A stretch of DNA of 8,427 nucleotides. Origin: CAYZJB01 sp964478735 (lineage in GTDB: Bacteria > CLD3 > SB21). The position numbers and the translations under genes were made by a program. The DNA is taken from the NCBI GenBank assembly GCA_964478735.1, contig CAYZJB010000082.1:1-8427 (forward strand), in the 5' to 3' direction. The notes under the pieces are model-generated. The model did not search any database, was not told where the DNA came from, and worked only from the letters and a program-made list of their open reading frames with translations. This document shows, one piece after another, positions 1 through 5,724 of this stretch (position 1 is the stretch's first letter; each line of letters begins with the position of its first letter).

Positions 1-536
1 ACGGATTTCTCGCCGCGGGTCATGTGTGCAGTGTAATGGGATATCACGAATATTTTCCGATCGCCGAAAAATATCGTGTGCCGATCGTGGTGACCGGATT
101 TGAACCGCTCGATATTCTGCAAGGCGTTTCGATGTGCATTCAGCAATTGGAAACCGGACGACATGACGTGGAGAATCAGTACGCGCGCGTTGTCACACGG
201 GAAGGCAACGCAGAAGCCCAACGCGTCCTTCAGGAAGTTTTTGAAGTGATCCCGCGTCAGTGGCGCGGTATCGGTGAAATACGGAGAAGCGGATTGGGCC
301 TGACCGCCGCGTATGCGGTCTACGATGCGGAGAAGCGTTTTGACATTCGCACCGGTCGCGTGGAGGAACCCAAGGAGTGCATCAGCGGGATCATCCTGCA
401 GGGACTGAAGAAACCCAACGAGTGCGCTGAATTTGGCCGACGATGCACGCCGGAACATCCGCTTGGCGCGACGATGGTGTCTTCGGAAGGCGCTTGTGCG
501 GCGTATTACCGCTATCGACGGAGTGGGGTGTCATGA
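1..536 (+). CDS. hypD: Hydrogenase maturation factor HypD (3' part; 5' end outside window)
   Basis: HypD is an iron-sulfur protein of [NiFe]-hydrogenase maturation. With HypC it holds the iron atom that receives CO and CN ligands, taking cyanide from HypE. The reading frame is open from the left edge (first full codon at 3), so the N-terminal half is missing. Visible landmarks are GFLAAGHVCSVMG at the start, the family signature GFEPLDILQG (about nt 99-128), the segment VENQYARVV, and a C-terminal cysteine cluster spaced C-x14-C-x6-C-x16-C (nt about 378-510). I take this cluster as the [4Fe-4S] ligands, from family knowledge. The stop TGA (534-536) overlaps the hypE start by four bases, so the two are likely translationally coupled. 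An internal GTG at 24 could be mistaken for a start, but conserved family sequence continues upstream of it. The identification is secure. Confidence 0.96.
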   Translation, partial: GFLAAGHVCSVMGYHEYFPIAEKYRVPIVVTGFEPLDILQGVSMCIQQLETGRHDVENQYARVVTREGNAEAQRVLQEVFEVIPRQWRGIGEIRRSGLGLTAAYAVYDAEKRFDIRTGRVEEPKECISGIILQGLKKPNECAEFGRRCTPEHPLGATMVSSEGACAAYYRYRRSGVS

Positions 537-1573
537 ATCCGCCCGTATGTCCCATCCCCATTCGCGACTACCCGCGCATCACGATGGCGCACGGCGGCGG
601 CGGACGACTGATGCACGAATTGATCGAGCGGATGTTTGCGTCTGTTTTTTCTGTGGGATCGGCCGATCATCGTCACGACGGCGCGGTGGTCGATCTTCCG
701 CAAGGCCGCGTTGTCGTTACGACAGACAACTTTGTCGTACGTCCGCTGTTCTTTCCCGGCGGTGACATCGGCAAGCTCGCCGTCTACGGCACGGTCAACG
801 ATCTGGCCATGTGCGGAGCAAAGCCGCTCTATCTGACGGTCGCGTTCATCATCGAAGAAGGGCTCGAGATGGAAACGCTATGGCAGGTGGTCGTGTCCAT
901 GAAGGAGGCGGCAGAAACAGTCAACGTCCGCATCGTCACCGGAGATACGAAGGTCGTAGACAAAGGCAAGGGCGACGGATTGTTCATCAATACGACCGGT
1001 ATCGGGATCGTCGCTGACTCGTTACAGATCGGGCCGTCTCAAATCCGTGAGGGCGATGCGATTGTTCTGAACGGCGATGTCGGTCGGCACGGGATGGCCG
1101 TGATGGCGATGCGGGAGGGACTTGAATTCGAAAGCACGATCACCAGCGACTGCGCGCCTTTATCTGCGGCCGTCGCTTCGCTGCTGGATGCGGGTGTAGA
1201 GATACACTGCATGCGCGATTGTACGCGCGGCGGACTGGCGAGCGTATTGGTGGAACTGGCACAGGCGTCACAGCTGGGAATTCGGGTAAAGGAGACGAGC
1301 GTTCGAGTGCGGGAGGACGTGCATGCGGCATGTGAAATTCTGGGATTGGATCCGTTGTATGTAGCGAACGAGGGAAGATTTGTGCTTGTTGTCCCCGAGT
1401 CCACCGTCGAACGCGCCTTGTCTGCGCTGCGCGCTCACGACGTCGGCCGCGACGCGGACATGATCGGGCGCGTCACACGCGATGCCGCCGCCATGGTCAC
1501 ACTGGAAACAGCGATCGGCGCCACACGTATCCTCGATATGCTCAGCGGCGAGCAATTACCGAGGATTTGTTGA
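533..1573 (+). CDS. hypE: Hydrogenase maturation factor HypE (carbamoyl dehydratase)
   Basis: HypE dehydrates an S-carbamoyl group, loaded by HypF on its C-terminal cysteine, to a thiocyanate with ATP, and passes the cyanide to the HypC-HypD iron. The product is 346 residues, normal for the family. It shows the PurM-like ATP-binding fold: glycine loop MAHGGGGRLM (residues 18-27), TTDNFVV and the PGGDIGKLAVYGTVNDLAMCGAKP stretch split around 75-97, VTGDTKVV (135-142), and the RDxTRGGLA loop (229-236). It ends in the diagnostic PRIC tail with the acceptor Cys346. I chose ATG 533 because it forms an ATGA overlap with the hypD stop and has GGAG about 9 nt upstream. The frame is open back to an ATG at 443, but that lies inside hypD and encodes nothing HypE-like. 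Cys230 stands where many relatives have proline (RDPTRGG); this is probably natural variation. Confidence 0.97.
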   Translation: MNPPVCPIPIRDYPRITMAHGGGGRLMHELIERMFASVFSVGSADHRHDGAVVDLPQGRVVVTTDNFVVRPLFFPGGDIGKLAVYGTVNDLAMCGAKPLYLTVAFIIEEGLEMETLWQVVVSMKEAAETVNVRIVTGDTKVVDKGKGDGLFINTTGIGIVADSLQIGPSQIREGDAIVLNGDVGRHGMAVMAMREGLEFESTITSDCAPLSAAVASLLDAGVEIHCMRDCTRGGLASVLVELAQASQLGIRVKETSVRVREDVHAACEILGLDPLYVANEGRFVLVVPESTVERALSALRAHDVGRDADMIGRVTRDAAAMVTLETAIGATRILDMLSGEQLPRIC

Positions 1574-1741
1574 ATATAACATTCGTGATTTGTACGCGAT
1601 GCTCGCCCTGCTCAAACAGCCAAATCGGCTATCCGTGGCTTGTATCTACGAGAGACAGACTTTATTATTGTGGGTAAGCAAACCCCCGTTTGAAGAATTC
1701 TTTGATATGTGCTTAGGAGTAATTACAGCAGCATGTCAAGA
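1574..1741. other. Intergenic stretch after hypE, no gene recognised
   Basis: Between the hypE stop and the hairpins I see no recognisable protein, RNA gene or clear intrinsic terminator. A small hairpin AGCC-AAATC-GGCT lies near 1619-1631 but has no T-run after it. A frame of about 90 codons runs from inside hypE through this stretch, but it has no ribosome binding site and no family features. Confidence 0.5.
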
Positions 1742-1772
1742 GGGAACGTACTAACGCTCGTAGTACGTTCCC
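1742..1772. repeat. Perfect inverted repeat (hairpin 1) upstream of the DUF559 gene
   Basis: GGGAACGTACT (1742-1752) is the exact reverse complement of AGTACGTTCCC (1762-1772). The A1753-T1761 pair extends the stem to 12 bp around a 7-nt loop. No T-run follows, so it is not a standard intrinsic terminator. Its right arm overlaps the left arm of the next hairpin by six bases (GTTCCC, 1767-1772), so the two full stems cannot form together. Confidence 0.85.
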
Positions 1773-1795
1773 CCTCCTTGGGAAGGAGGGGGAAC
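1767..1795. repeat. Perfect inverted repeat (hairpin 2) containing a Shine-Dalgarno
   Basis: GTTCCCCCTCCTT (1767-1779) pairs without mismatch with AAGGAGGGGGAAC (1783-1795) around a GGG loop, giving a 13-bp stem. The right arm holds AAGGAGG (1783-1789), a full match to the anti-Shine-Dalgarno, 11 nt before GTG 1801. If transcribed, the stem would bury this site. If hairpin 1 forms, six outer pairs are lost, but a 7-bp inner stem still covers the site. The CCCCTCC/GGAGGGG arms followed by AGGGGGTGGT resemble dispersed palindromes that I recall seeing next to DUF559 genes in other genomes; I could not verify this here. Confidence 0.85.
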
Positions 1796-1815
1796 AGGGG
1801 GTGGTCGGGGACTCT

Positions 1816-2196
1816 ATGGGCAAAATCTACAATCAGAAAGCGCAAAACGAAAAGCGTCGAGCCCTGCGACAGCGTGCGACGTATGCGGAACGCCTTTTGT
1901 GGAATGAACTAAAAGGCAAGAAACTGGCCGGCTTCAAATTTCGCCGCCAGTTTAGTGTCGGACCGTATATTCTCGACTTCTATTGTCCGGAACTCAAACT
2001 GGCGATCGAAATCGACGGAATTTCCCACGATACGCCGGTGGCACAGGAACGAGATAGTGTACGGCAGCAATTTATCGAGAGATATGGCATCCGGTTTCTG
2101 CGCGTTCGCGATGAGGACATCAGGAGCCATCCGGACCGAGCTCTTGAAAAAATCCGGGAATTTGTAAACTCACCTGGGTTGAGATTGAAAACGTAA
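1816..2196 (+). CDS. DUF559 endonuclease-like protein
   Basis: A 126-residue protein with the full DUF559 pattern, a compact domain related to very-short-patch-repair endonucleases and the PD-(D/E)xK nuclease fold. The order is ATYAERLLWNELK (21-33), LAGFKFRRQFSVGPYILDFYCPE (38-59, split here for description), LAIEIDG (62-68), and GIRFLRVRDEDI (91-102). Candidate acidic active-site residues are Glu25, Asp54, Glu65 and Asp67, inferred from the fold. The cellular role of the family is not settled, and there is no signal peptide. The start is uncertain. ATG 1816 gives the usual family N-terminus, but the only strong Shine-Dalgarno (AAGGAGG, 1783-1789) is 11 nt before an in-frame GTG at 1801, which would add five residues (MVGDS). 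The gene stands alone directly after the hairpin pair, and neither flanking gene is functionally related to it, which suggests an independently moving unit. Confidence 0.88.
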   Translation: MGKIYNQKAQNEKRRALRQRATYAERLLWNELKGKKLAGFKFRRQFSVGPYILDFYCPELKLAIEIDGISHDTPVAQERDSVRQQFIERYGIRFLRVRDEDIRSHPDRALEKIREFVNSPGLRLKT

Positions 2197-2389
2197 AATT
2201 TGTCAGTCAAGCCCCGACTCGTCGAACTTTGTCACGATCTCGATGATGAGGAATTACCGGCCAGGATCGCGCGGTGGAGGGATGAATAAACAGGCTTCCG
2301 CATCAGGATATTCGACCGTTTAGCGATGTCGCCCGGCATAGTGAGGCCAGTGAAACGGGAATCGTAGAAACGCAACCCAAAATTGTGTT

Positions 2390-2845
2390 TTACCGCACAA
2401 ACGTTCCTCTAACCCTCTTTGAAAAACTCAGATACGCCGTCCACGCGGTGAACAGCACCGCACTGAGCCCCATCTCCCACATGCGGAACATGTCCGTCGT
2501 GCGCCGTGTCGCGTCCGGGAGATCCTGCGCGACCGTACCGTTGAGCGCGACGAAGGCCATGTTGGCCAGAAAAATAACGGCGATGAGAAAAGGTACGATG
2601 CGTTTCCGCAGGAAAAACAAGATCGGTACAAGGATTGAAAATAGAATAAAGGCGATATCGTACGCCAGCACGACTGATGCTTCGCCGGTATGCGTTCCGG
2701 AAAAGACGTGCGCCGCCACACTTTCCGTCACGTACAGCACACGGAGCGGATTGAGCAGCAGAAACGCCGCCAGCAAAAACAAAATGCCGCCGATACGCTC
2801 GTACGACCGCGCGTCTACGCCGGAGTTGGGAATGGTACTGTCCAT
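2390..2845 (-). CDS. DUF2569-type four-helix membrane protein
   Basis: A 151-residue hydrophobic protein with four predicted transmembrane segments: GGILFLLAAFLLLNPLRVLY near residues 19-38, a second around AYDIAFILFSILVPILFFL, a third around FLIAVIFLANMAFVAL, and a fourth around LSAVLFTAWTAYLSF. The GG-L...NPLR opening and the C-terminal SKRVRGTFV are what I remember as hallmarks of DUF2569, an inner-membrane family of unknown function. The ATG at 2845 is chosen because AAAGGAGG lies four to five bases upstream of it. The frame is open to 2908, but the additional 21 residues are not hydrophobic and have no ribosome binding site. The gene is isolated: its neighbours are the DUF559 gene (converging on it) and a lipoprotein gene reading away from it. 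No clear terminator was found below 2390. Confidence 0.72.
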   Translation of the reverse strand: MDSTIPNSGVDARSYERIGGILFLLAAFLLLNPLRVLYVTESVAAHVFSGTHTGEASVVLAYDIAFILFSILVPILFFLRKRIVPFLIAVIFLANMAFVALNGTVAQDLPDATRRTTDMFRMWEMGLSAVLFTAWTAYLSFSKRVRGTFVR

Positions 2846-2980
2846 AGTTCCTCCTTTGGTTTTGGTCTGGCAACAAAATAAGGTCATGGTGCCGGAAGTG
2901 ACGGACAATGACGCACGTCAGATAACGAAGCCATGTTTCAATGTACGACGGGTGAGAAATCGGCGTCGGATCTTCGTGTC

Positions 2981-3005
2981 GGTCATTGAGCTTGTCGAAA
3001 TGACC
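2981..3005. repeat. REP-like palindrome, copy 1
   Basis: GGTCATT (2981-2987) and AATGACC (2999-3005) form a perfect 7-bp stem around the 11-nt loop GAGCTTGTCGA. The loop matches the one at 5017-5027 (read on the other strand) at 9 of 11 positions, with identical length. The segment 2988-3005 matches 5051-5068 at 15 of 18 positions. A further GGTCATTCGA at 3042-3051 repeats the left arm. It lies between the divergent DUF2569 and lipoprotein genes. Confidence 0.8.
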
Positions 3006-3030
3006 ATCGCGGAATTGCCTTACAATCGTG

Positions 3031-3057
3031 TTGCCTCATTTGGTCATTCGATATAAG
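3031..3057 (+). promoter_or_regulatory. Weak candidate promoter for the 3083 lipoprotein gene
   Basis: TTGCCT (3031-3036) and TATAAG (3052-3057) are separated by 15 nt, shorter than the preferred 17, and lie just before the lipoprotein start. T9SS-bearing lineages may use other consensus sequences, so this is only a possibility. Confidence 0.22.
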
Positions 3058-3082
3058 TTAATCCTCAGCAGAGGAGGCAATC

Positions 3083-4586
3083 ATGAGGTTCGCAAAGGCG
3101 ATTTTTCTGGCCATCCTGGTAAGCGCCGGGTGTTCAGAAAAACGAGAACTTTTCACCGTGCGTATCGCCGTCAACGACTCCGTCATGACGTATTCCGACG
3201 GGCGAGTCATCGAAAGCGTGCCGCACTTGCTTGCATCATCTTCCTACACGATCCCGTCACTGGCAGATACGCTCGACCGGATTCAATCCGCGATTGCCGA
3301 TTCCGAGGCGCATGCCAACGTCATGTATCCCAGCCGGTTGATCGTCGACATGCGGGCCGAATTTTCCTCGCGGTTTCTTCTTATGATTTATGTCACAGCG
3401 ATGCGATATCAGTGCGGCGAAACGCGGTTCGTCCGAACCCTTGAGGACGGGCGTCAAATCGAGTTACCGATCATAGCTGCGCAGGGTTATGGGATACGTC
3501 ACTTCATCGAGATTCGACCGGATGGCATCGGCCTCTCCACACTGCAGGACGTTATCTATCCGGCTCCGCCATACGAGAGTTTTGACGAAGGTCGCATTGC
3601 CTATTCCCTCGAAGGTTCCGTTGAATTGCAGGAGGAAGTTGTAACGAAGCCCCAGAAACCGATGTCCAAAGCCGAGCGCGCCGAGCAGGCAAAACGGGCA
3701 GCGGCTGACCGAGCCAGAGCTACATCCCGGGCACTGGCTGTCTTAGGAACACGACGACGCACATGGTCGCGTCCTCCGACACATTTACTCATTCGAAAAA
3801 CCAACGACCGGCACGACCTGACCGGCCTGCGAAACGAATTGAAGTGGATGGCCGGAGAATTCAAGAAGCTCGGCGTCACGGAGGGTCGGCACTTCAGCAT
3901 TTTCGTTTCGGATAGTACACCCTCGTCGGAATTTTTTGACGTGGCCCAGGCGGTCATCGAGTCGTTTCCCATCGATGAAAAAATCCAACACGCTGCGCTG
4001 TGGGACGTTGCGCCTCCTCCCATTCCGCGAGTCGGTGACGGTACTTTTCGATATCACACGGGCTGGTCCGCTCGCTTCGATGAGTTCTCACTCAGCCTGG
4101 GCGGGCTGCTCGGATTGTACGATTCTGTCAGCGCTCCAGACGATCGATGGAGGCAAAAACTCTTGTGCCTTGGCGGCGTTTTGCATCGGGCCGTTGAAGA
4201 CTCATCCGTCGAATTGCTTGATCACGTCCTCCAGTATGACGTGGATATCAACGGGTACGTATTCGACGGAATGGAAGGTGGATCCGAGGAGCAGCATACC
4301 GGCGTGGAAGGCCGCCGAGGATTGGCACGGGTACACGCCCTTGTTGCTGGCGGTATCGATGAACCGACCCGGTATCGTTCGATACCTCATTTCAAAGGGC
4401 GCCGATGTTAATAAGGTCAGCCGAATCTACACGTTTCGTGCGATGGGTTTCCAATTAACTGATTTTGACATAGTTGCCACAGACCACGAGTATATCGGAG
4501 GCCGGGTGATTTCGCCACTCATGCTCGCCAAAGAAAAAGGTCGTGAGGAGATTATTAAAATCCTGAAAGACGCCGGAGCGAAATGA
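3083..4586 (+). pseudogene. Lipoprotein with C-terminal ankyrin repeats, split by one +1 frameshift
   Basis: The 5' frame runs from ATG 3083 (AGAGGAGG five bases upstream) to a stop at 4411. The 3' part continues in the next frame to TGA 4584-4586. If repaired, the product would be about 500 residues. It opens with a lipoprotein signal (LVSAGC, Cys17). Residues about 25-130 weakly recall the periplasmic domain of ExbD/TolR (RLIVDM... then a Gly-Glu-Thr-Arg strand); this is inference only. A charged helix rich in Lys/Arg/Ala/Glu follows near 193-216. Ankyrin-like units are VLHRAVEDSSVELLDHVLQ with DVDIN in the first frame (to nt 4252), then GYTPLLLAVSMNRPGIVRYL with KGADVN (nt 4329-4415) and SPLMLAKEKGREEIIKILKD (to 4583) in the second frame. 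Because matching ankyrin units lie on both sides, the indel must fall between about 4253 and 4330. It could be a true mutation, a sequencing error or, less likely, recoding. The gene overlaps the next one by ATGA. Confidence 0.72.
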
Positions 4587-5023
4587 AATCGTTCTCGGCG
4601 GTCGATTCCATCCTTGCTGCATGGGCCGTACACAACGAGATCAATCTTTTTCTGATCGCCAAAATACCATCGAAAGGATTCGACGCCGTACCCTACGGAT
4701 CGAAAGGCCGGACCGTCGCCGAGCAACTCGTGCACATGAACGTCGTTCGCCTCGGCGGGCTGCATTACCACTTGACGGGCAAACGGCCTAAGCGCGAATC
4801 GGTAACGATCAAGAAGCCGACACGGTCGGCCCTGATCACCGCATTCAAAAAATACGGGAAGGACATTTTTGATCGCCCACGAATCGCATCATCGTGGCCA
4901 AATCATGCTGGCGCTCAAACAAAACGGGTTGCGAATGCCCGAAGCCGTATCGCTTCAGGGATTGTGGGTAGGTGGATGTGGGGAAATAGTAAAAAATACG
5001 CACTTTCTCGTTCCCTTCGATAA
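4583..5023 (+). pseudogene. DinB/YfiT-like protein, frameshifted at a T5 run
   Basis: The N-terminal half is read from ATG 4583, which overlaps the previous stop. It has DinB-superfamily helices with TVAEQLVHMNVVR (His51 as a likely metal ligand) and KPTRSALITAFKKYGKDI. The family's second metal motif, LIAHESHHRGQIMLALKQNG, lies in the next frame from nt 4869. Removing one T from TTTTT (4866-4870) joins the parts as GKDILIAHESHHRGQ, a natural DinB sequence. Without this, the first frame continues as unrelated sequence to a stop at 5021-5023, inside a REP-like palindrome. The second frame passes GLW (expected near the DinB C-terminus) but then runs on to 5297, antisense to the next gene, so the true original stop is unclear and a second lesion near 4965-4985 is possible. 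Members are four-helix-bundle, metal-binding, often thiol-dependent enzymes; the substrate cannot be predicted. Confidence 0.78.
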
Positions 5024-5037
5024 ACTCAGGGAACGAG
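5007..5037. repeat. REP-like palindrome, copy 2
   Basis: CTCGTTCCCT (5007-5016) and AGGGAACGAG (5028-5037) form a perfect 10-bp stem around the 11-nt loop TCGATAAACTC. The loop has the same length and the same pattern (TCGAYAARCTC) as the reverse complement of the copy-1 loop, but the stem sequence is entirely different. It contains the stop codon of the broken DinB frame. No T-run follows on either strand. Confidence 0.82.
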
Positions 5038-5050
5038 GTGCCGACTGGCA

Positions 5051-5068
5051 GAGTTTATCGAAACGACC
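5051..5068. repeat. REP-like half element, copy 3
   Basis: GAGTTTATCGAAACGACC matches the core and right arm of copy 1 (2988-3005) at 15 of 18 positions. Its first 12 bases are the exact reverse complement of 5016-5027 in copy 2, making an inverted pair separated by 23 nt. The expected left arm (something like GGTCGTT) is not intact; GACTGGCA stands in its place. Confidence 0.68.
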
Positions 5069-5084
5069 GAAATATCCTGACAGC

Positions 5085-5660
5085 CTAATTCACGCTCTTC
5101 AACCGTTCAATCTCAGCCGCCAGCGCCATTTCATCATCCGCAGTGGATACCGCATTCAACGGAAACAACGGATTGAGCGTTTTGACCGTCGCGAGCGACG
5201 ATGCAAATTCACCCAGCGCAAAGAAATTTTCCGCTTTGACGATCTGAATATCCGTGGCGTCGATCCCGTCGGCATAGGGAAAAGTCCAATTGGATGACAG
5301 GACGAGCAACTCGTCCGCACGGACGTTGGAATTGGCATAATCCTTCAGCGCATTGAGCGTAAATGTATAACCGCCGAGCAAATGGACGCGCGTTCCAACC
5401 AGCGGCGCACCAGTCGCGAAATCCGAACTTGCTCCGGGCAGATCGTCCAGTTTCATCCGGCTCCATCCCATTCCCGCATAGGCATCGGCACGTTCCGGCA
5501 CCAGATCGCGCGCTTCCGTAAATACCGTAATGGCTTCGGTGTACTGACCGGACTGAAATAACGACCAACCGTCGTCAATCAGGACTTGGTACGACGGTTC
5601 ATCCGCACCGCATGAAAGTAGCGCCAGCATCGTTACGGATAACATGATTTTTCGCGTCAT
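5085..5660 (-). CDS. TPR-containing lipoprotein, function unknown
   Basis: A 191-residue protein with a lipoprotein signal ending in LLSC (Cys17), so probably anchored in a membrane and facing the periplasm or cell surface. Residues about 25-90 form tetratricopeptide-like helices: GWSLFQSGQYTEAITVFTEA followed by ADAYAGMGWSRMKLDDLPGASSDF. Later sequence (ENFFALGEFASSLATVKTLN) looks like a further, degenerate TPR helix pair. TPR lipoproteins usually mediate protein-protein contacts, and no enzymatic motif is visible. The start ATG at 5660 has AGGGGA about seven bases upstream on the minus strand. The gene follows the large T9SS-exported protein by 64 nt in the same direction with no clear terminator between, so it may be cotranscribed. 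Its 3' end converges on the REP-like elements and the broken DinB gene. Confidence 0.8.
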   Translation of the reverse strand: MTRKIMLSVTMLALLSCGADEPSYQVLIDDGWSLFQSGQYTEAITVFTEARDLVPERADAYAGMGWSRMKLDDLPGASSDFATGAPLVGTRVHLLGGYTFTLNALKDYANSNVRADELLVLSSNWTFPYADGIDATDIQIVKAENFFALGEFASSLATVKTLNPLFPLNAVSTADDEMALAAEIERLKSVN

Positions 5661-5722
5661 ATAAATCCCCTGCCCGCTCGCCCACCGTCCGTGACGAAGG
5701 GCAAGACAGGCATCCTCCTCAT
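5657..5722 (-). other. Possible 21-codon mini-ORF ahead of the TPR lipoprotein
   Basis: Directly after the stop of the large gene, an ATG at 5722 (a second in-frame ATG is at 5713) opens a 21-codon frame whose TGA overlaps the lipoprotein ATG in an ATGA arrangement. There is no ribosome binding site before the first ATG, and GAGGAGG abuts the second ATG with no spacing. It may be a chance frame or a coupling leader. Confidence 0.2.
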
Positions 5723-5724
5723 TT

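Noticed and set aside
443..532. N-terminal extension of hypE to ATG 443
   Set aside because: It lies wholly inside conserved hypD coding sequence and does not resemble HypE; ATG 533 has the overlap and a ribosome binding site.
1217..1243. Cys230 in place of proline in the HypE RDPTRGG loop as a functional change
   Set aside because: The loop is otherwise intact and this position probably varies in the family; there is no evidence of altered function.
1767..1795. Hairpin 2 as an intrinsic terminator for hypDE
   Set aside because: The stem is strong, but AGGGGGTGG rather than a T-run follows on the plus strand.
2197..2389. A possible gene or RNA between the DUF559 and DUF2569 genes
   Set aside because: No open frame with a ribosome binding site, no tRNA-like or other recognised structure; left as plain intergenic sequence.
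2385..3056. Long plus-strand open frame of 223 codons opposite the DUF2569 gene
   Set aside because: It is antisense to a protein with clear transmembrane segments and a strong ribosome binding site; its own translation has no family features and no ribosome binding site.
3936..4586. Separate ankyrin gene starting at 3936
   Set aside because: Upstream of about 4253 this frame encodes no ankyrin pattern, while the other frame does. It is the 3' part of the frameshifted lipoprotein gene.
4869..5297. Open frame treated as a separate gene starting with HESHHRGQ
   Set aside because: It is the frameshifted C-terminal half of the DinB-like gene. Its extension past about 5000 crosses REP-like elements and runs antisense to the TPR lipoprotein.
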